Source: Caulobacterales bacterium
GTDB lineage: Bacteria > Pseudomonadota > Alphaproteobacteria > Caulobacterales > Caulobacteraceae
Assembly (NCBI GenBank): GCA_947480815.1
Contig: CANKEA010000036.1
Coordinates: forward strand, 1 to 9,074
Length of the DNA stretch: 9,074 nt
Reading direction: 5' to 3'
The notes under the pieces are model-generated. The model ran no database searches, was not told the origin of the DNA, and saw nothing but the letters and a program-made list of their open reading frames with translations. This document shows positions 6,860 through 9,074 of the stretch, one piece after another. Numbering within the stretch: position 1 is the stretch's first letter; each line of letters begins with the position of its first letter. The position numbers and the translations under genes are program-made.

Positions 6860-7699
6860 TTAGCGGCCCTTCTTGGCTTTGTGGCGCGAGCGGATGATGA
6901 ACTTATCCGTCGTCTTGTTTGTACGGGTCTTGGAACCCTTCGTCGGCTTACCCCAAGGAGTAACCGGGTGACGGCCTCCGCTGGTGCGGCCTTCGCCGCC
7001 GCCGTGCGGGTGGTCGACCGGGTTCATAGCAACACCGCGAACATGCGGACGGAAGCCCATGTGGCGGACGCGGCCCGCCTTGCCCAGGTTCTGGTTCATG
7101 TGGTCGGGGTTCGACACCGCGCCCACCGTGGCCATGCAGCTGTCCTGCACCATACGAAGCTCGCCCGAACCGAGGCGGATCTGAGCATAGCCGCTGTCGC
7201 GGCCGACCAGCTGGGCATAGGCCCCCGCGGAACGGGCGATTTGGCCACCCTTGCCGGGCTTAAGCTCGATATTGTGGATTATAGAGCCGATCGGCAGGCT
7301 GCGCAGGGGCGAAGCATTGCCGGGCTTCACGTCGACTTTTTCAGCCGAGATGATTTCGTCACCAATCTTAATGCGCTGCGGGGCCAGGATATAGGCCAAC
7401 TCGCCATCGGCGTATTTGATCAGGGCGATGAAGGCGGAGCGGTTGGGATCGTATTCCAGACGCTCGACCGTCCCGACCACATCTACCTTGCGGCGCTTGA
7501 AGTCGATGATCCGGTAAAGGCGCTTGGCACCGCCGCCACGGAAACGAACGGCGATACGGCCACCGCCACCACGACCGCCGGAGCTCGTCAGACCCTCAAC
7601 GAGGGATTTTTCCGGGCGACCCTTGTGCAGGTCGCTGCGGTCAACCAGCACCAGCTGGCGGCGGCTTGGCGAAGTTGGATTAAAGTGTTTCAGAGCCAT
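6860..7699 (-). CDS. rplB: 50S ribosomal protein L2
   Basis: L2 is a core large-subunit protein required for subunit joining and for the structure of the peptidyl-transferase centre. The 279 residues compare with 273 in E. coli. The N-terminal part starts [15 protein letters not shown] and contains the OB-like RNA-binding domain (about 45-125). The SH3-like domain follows, and the C-terminal loop [14 protein letters not shown] (225-238) includes His230, equivalent to the functionally important His229 of E. coli. The tail [18 protein letters not shown] is the usual basic extension. Start and stop are tightly coupled to neighbours, 3 nt on either side (TAAGTCATG at its own start). Confidence 0.98.
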   Translation of the reverse strand: MALKHFNPTSPSRRQLVLVDRSDLHKGRPEKSLVEGLTSSGGRGGGGRIAVRFRGGGAKRLYRIIDFKRRKVDVVGTVERLEYDPNRSAFIALIKYADGELAYILAPQRIKIGDEIISAEKVDVKPGNASPLRSLPIGSIIHNIELKPGKGGQIARSAGAYAQLVGRDSGYAQIRLGSGELRMVQDSCMATVGAVSNPDHMNQNLGKAGRVRHMGFRPHVRGVAMNPVDHPHGGGEGRTSGGRHPVTPWGKPTKGSKTRTNKTTDKFIIRSRHKAKKGR

Positions 7700-7702
7700 G
7701 AC

Positions 7703-7996
7703 TTAGAGCCCCGTCGTAATATCGATCGACTGGCCTTCGGCCAGAGTCACGATGGCTTTTTTGACATCCGAGCGACGGCCCGGACGACCGCGGAAGCGCT
7801 TGGTCTTGCCCTTGGTCACCATGGTGTTGACCTTGATGACATTGACCTTGAACAGCTCTTCGACAGCGGCGGCGATTTCATCCTTCGTTGCGTCATCGGC
7901 CACGCGGAAAACGACCTTGCCCTGCTCGCTGAGCAGGGTGGCCTTCTCGGTGATCACCGGCGACAGGATGGTGTCGTAGTGGCGAGCGGTTGCCAT
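7703..7996 (-). CDS. rplW: 50S ribosomal protein L23
   Basis: L23 lies at the tunnel exit and is the main docking site for trigger factor and SRP. The 97 residues are close to E. coli's 100. The conserved segment [11 protein letters not shown] (10-20) contains Glu17, matching E. coli Glu18, the trigger-factor contact. It is followed by [22 protein letters not shown] (28-49), [20 protein letters not shown] (56-75) and [14 protein letters not shown] (79-92), all typical. The start overlaps the rplD stop by one base (TAATG), pointing to reinitiation by ribosomes that finish L4. rplB begins 3 nt downstream. Confidence 0.98.
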   Translation of the reverse strand: MATARHYDTILSPVITEKATLLSEQGKVVFRVADDATKDEIAAAVEELFKVNVIKVNTMVTKGKTKRFRGRPGRRSDVKKAIVTLAEGQSIDITTGL

Positions 7997-8628
7997 TACG
8001 CGACCTCCTCAAAACGGGCGTTGATAGCGGCCACCGCGTCCTTGGTCAGAACCAGGGTATGGCGGCGCAGCACGTCATAGACGTTGAGGCCGGCATTCGG
8101 CAGCACGTCTACGTTCGGGATGTTGCGGGCGGCCAGCTTGAAATTGTTGTCCACCTCGGCCCCGGCGATCACCAGGACGTTGGCCCAGCCCAGAGCCGCG
8201 AACTGCGAGCGCAAGGCGGCGGTCTTAGCATCGGCCGCGGCGGCGCTGTCGACCACGACGAGCGAACCCGACTTGGCTTTCGACGACAGCGCATGGCGCA
8301 GGGCCAGGGCGCGGAACTTCTTGGGCAGGTCAAAAGCATGGCTTCGGACCACAGGGCCGTGGGCCTTGGCACCACCGACAAACTGAGCCGCACGGCGGGA
8401 ACCGTGACGAGCGCCGCCGGTACCCTTCTGCTTGTACATCTTCTTGCCGGTGAGGCTGACTTCGTTCCGCACCTGAATCTTGTGCGTGCCAGCGCGGCGC
8501 TTGGCGAGCTGCCAGGTGACCATGCGCTGCAGAATGTCGCCGCGGATATCATCAATGCCGAAAACGGCGTCGTTGAGATCGATGGAGCCGGCCTTGCCGC
8601 CGGCTAGGGTGATGACGTCGAGTTTCAT
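7996..8628 (-). CDS. rplD: 50S ribosomal protein L4
   Basis: L4 extends a loop into the peptide tunnel opposite L22; in gammaproteobacteria it also represses the S10 operon, but its leader site would lie upstream of this window. The 210 residues compare with 201 in E. coli. The tunnel loop is clear at about 60-92: [19 protein letters not shown], then [12 protein letters not shown]; the KGTG core is intact and shows no macrolide-resistance-type deletion. The C-terminal half holds [17 protein letters not shown] (101-117) and the [28 protein letters not shown] end (173-196). The ATG is 1 nt after the rplC stop (TAAGATG), so it is likely coupled to L3 translation. Confidence 0.98.
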   Translation of the reverse strand: MKLDVITLAGGKAGSIDLNDAVFGIDDIRGDILQRMVTWQLAKRRAGTHKIQVRNEVSLTGKKMYKQKGTGGARHGSRRAAQFVGGAKAHGPVVRSHAFDLPKKFRALALRHALSSKAKSGSLVVVDSAAAADAKTAALRSQFAALGWANVLVIAGAEVDNNFKLAARNIPNVDVLPNAGLNVYDVLRRHTLVLTKDAVAAINARFEEVA

Positions 8629-8629
8629 C

Positions 8630-9074
8630 TTAGGCCTCGCCCCCTTCGTTGGCTTCCGGCACCAAAGCGGCGTCCACCGGGGTCTCGATCACGGACTCTT
8701 CAGAAACGGCCGGAGCGGTCGTTGCTCCAGGCTTCTTGAAAGCGCCGGGCTTAGGAATGCCCTCGGGTGCCGCGATCTTCACCGCGTCACGAACCTTGAC
8801 GTAGGAGCCTTCCGAACCTGGGACCGAACCCTTGATAAGGATCAGGCCGCGTTCGACATCGACTTTCCAAACGGTCACGCCCAGGGTTGTGACGGTTTCC
8901 TGACCCAGGTGGCCAGGCATCTTCTTACCCTTGAAGGTCCGACCTGGATCCTGCCGCTGACCGGTAGACCCGAGCGCGCGGTGGGATAGCGAAACGCCGT
9001 GGGTGGCGCGAAGGCCGCCGAAGTTCCAGCGCTTCATACCGCCCTGGAAACCCTTACCGACTGTGCAGCCCTGA
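8630..9074 (-). CDS. rplC: 50S ribosomal protein L3 (C-terminal part, start lies outside the window)
   Basis: L3 is an early-assembling 50S protein with a loop reaching toward the peptidyl-transferase centre. The window contains the last 147 codons; the frame is open through base 9074 with [12 protein letters not shown] before the Met at 9035-9037, so that Met is internal (GKGFxGxMKRWNF is the conserved family core). The loop [29 protein letters not shown] region follows; its first Gln in GQRQ aligns with E. coli Gln150, methylated there by Prm[19 protein letters not shown] marks the end of the conserved fold. After VRDAVK comes a tail of about 48 residues, Ala/Pro/Glu-rich and acidic at its end (PEANEGGEA), absent from E. 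coli L3. Confidence 0.97.
   Translation of the reverse strand, partial: QGCTVGKGFQGGMKRWNFGGLRATHGVSLSHRALGSTGQRQDPGRTFKGKKMPGHLGQETVTTLGVTVWKVDVERGLILIKGSVPGSEGSYVKVRDAVKIAAPEGIPKPGAFKKPGATTAPAVSEESVIETPVDAALVPEANEGGEA

Noticed and set aside
6506..8080. Plus-strand open frame of 524 codons antisense to rplV, rpsS, rplB and rplW
   Set aside because: It lies opposite four unmistakable ribosomal genes. The translation is His/Asp/Leu/Ala-rich without recognisable domains. Long antisense frames are expected from GC-biased third codon positions.
8630..9037. L3 starting at the Met at 9035-9037 as a short 135-residue protein
   Set aside because: The frame stays open upstream to the window edge with conserved L3 sequence (GKGF before MKRWNF), so this Met is internal and the gene is cut by the window.
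1..9074. Mobile element, CRISPR array, tRNA/rRNA gene or foreign insertion within the operon
   Set aside because: All sequence is accounted for by 21 co-directional genes and short junctions; no repeats, transposase or RNA-gene signatures are seen.

Overview
The window is one continuous bacterial ribosomal-protein operon, read entirely from the minus strand, so mRNA order runs from high to low coordinates. It looks alphaproteobacterial, most likely Caulobacterales. The clues are the fused S10-spc gene order, a zinc-free 101-residue S14, Arg/Gly/Asp-rich extensions on S3 and S5, a long acidic tail on L3, and S5, L4 and L22 sequences that resemble the Caulobacter group from memory. The genus cannot be fixed without a search. 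Base composition and codon use look uniform (moderately high GC), with no sign of mobile DNA or transfer.

Layout in mRNA order: rplC (L3, 5' end off the window), rplD (L4), rplW (L23), rplB (L2), rpsS (S19), rplV (L22), rpsC (S3), rplP (L16), rpmC (L29), rpsQ (S17), then directly rplN (L14), rplX (L24), rplE (L5), rpsN (S14), rpsH (S8), rplF (L6), rplR (L18), rpsE (S5), rpmD (L30), rplO (L15) and the first 74 codons of secY. The first ten belong to the classical S10 operon, the rest to the classical spc operon. Twenty ribosomal proteins and the SecY translocon channel are therefore made from one co-directional block.

Genes are packed with gaps of 0-18 nt, or overlaps of 1 or 8 nt, until the end of rpmD. 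Only two larger gaps exist: 84 nt before rplO, which holds a strong GC hairpin, and 71 nt before secY. There is no room for a separate spc promoter at the rpsQ-rplN joint, and I see no convincing intrinsic terminator. Tight stop-start junctions point to translational coupling, which helps keep subunit proteins in equal amounts.

I did not find an undescribed system here. The long plus-strand ORFs are antisense shadows of the ribosomal genes. The observations worth a second look are modest: the hairpin-bearing rpmD-rplO gap, the repeated stop-start junction motif, the paired disordered tails of S3 and S5, the L3 tail, and the rplX/rplE overlap where enterobacteria place the S8 feedback site.
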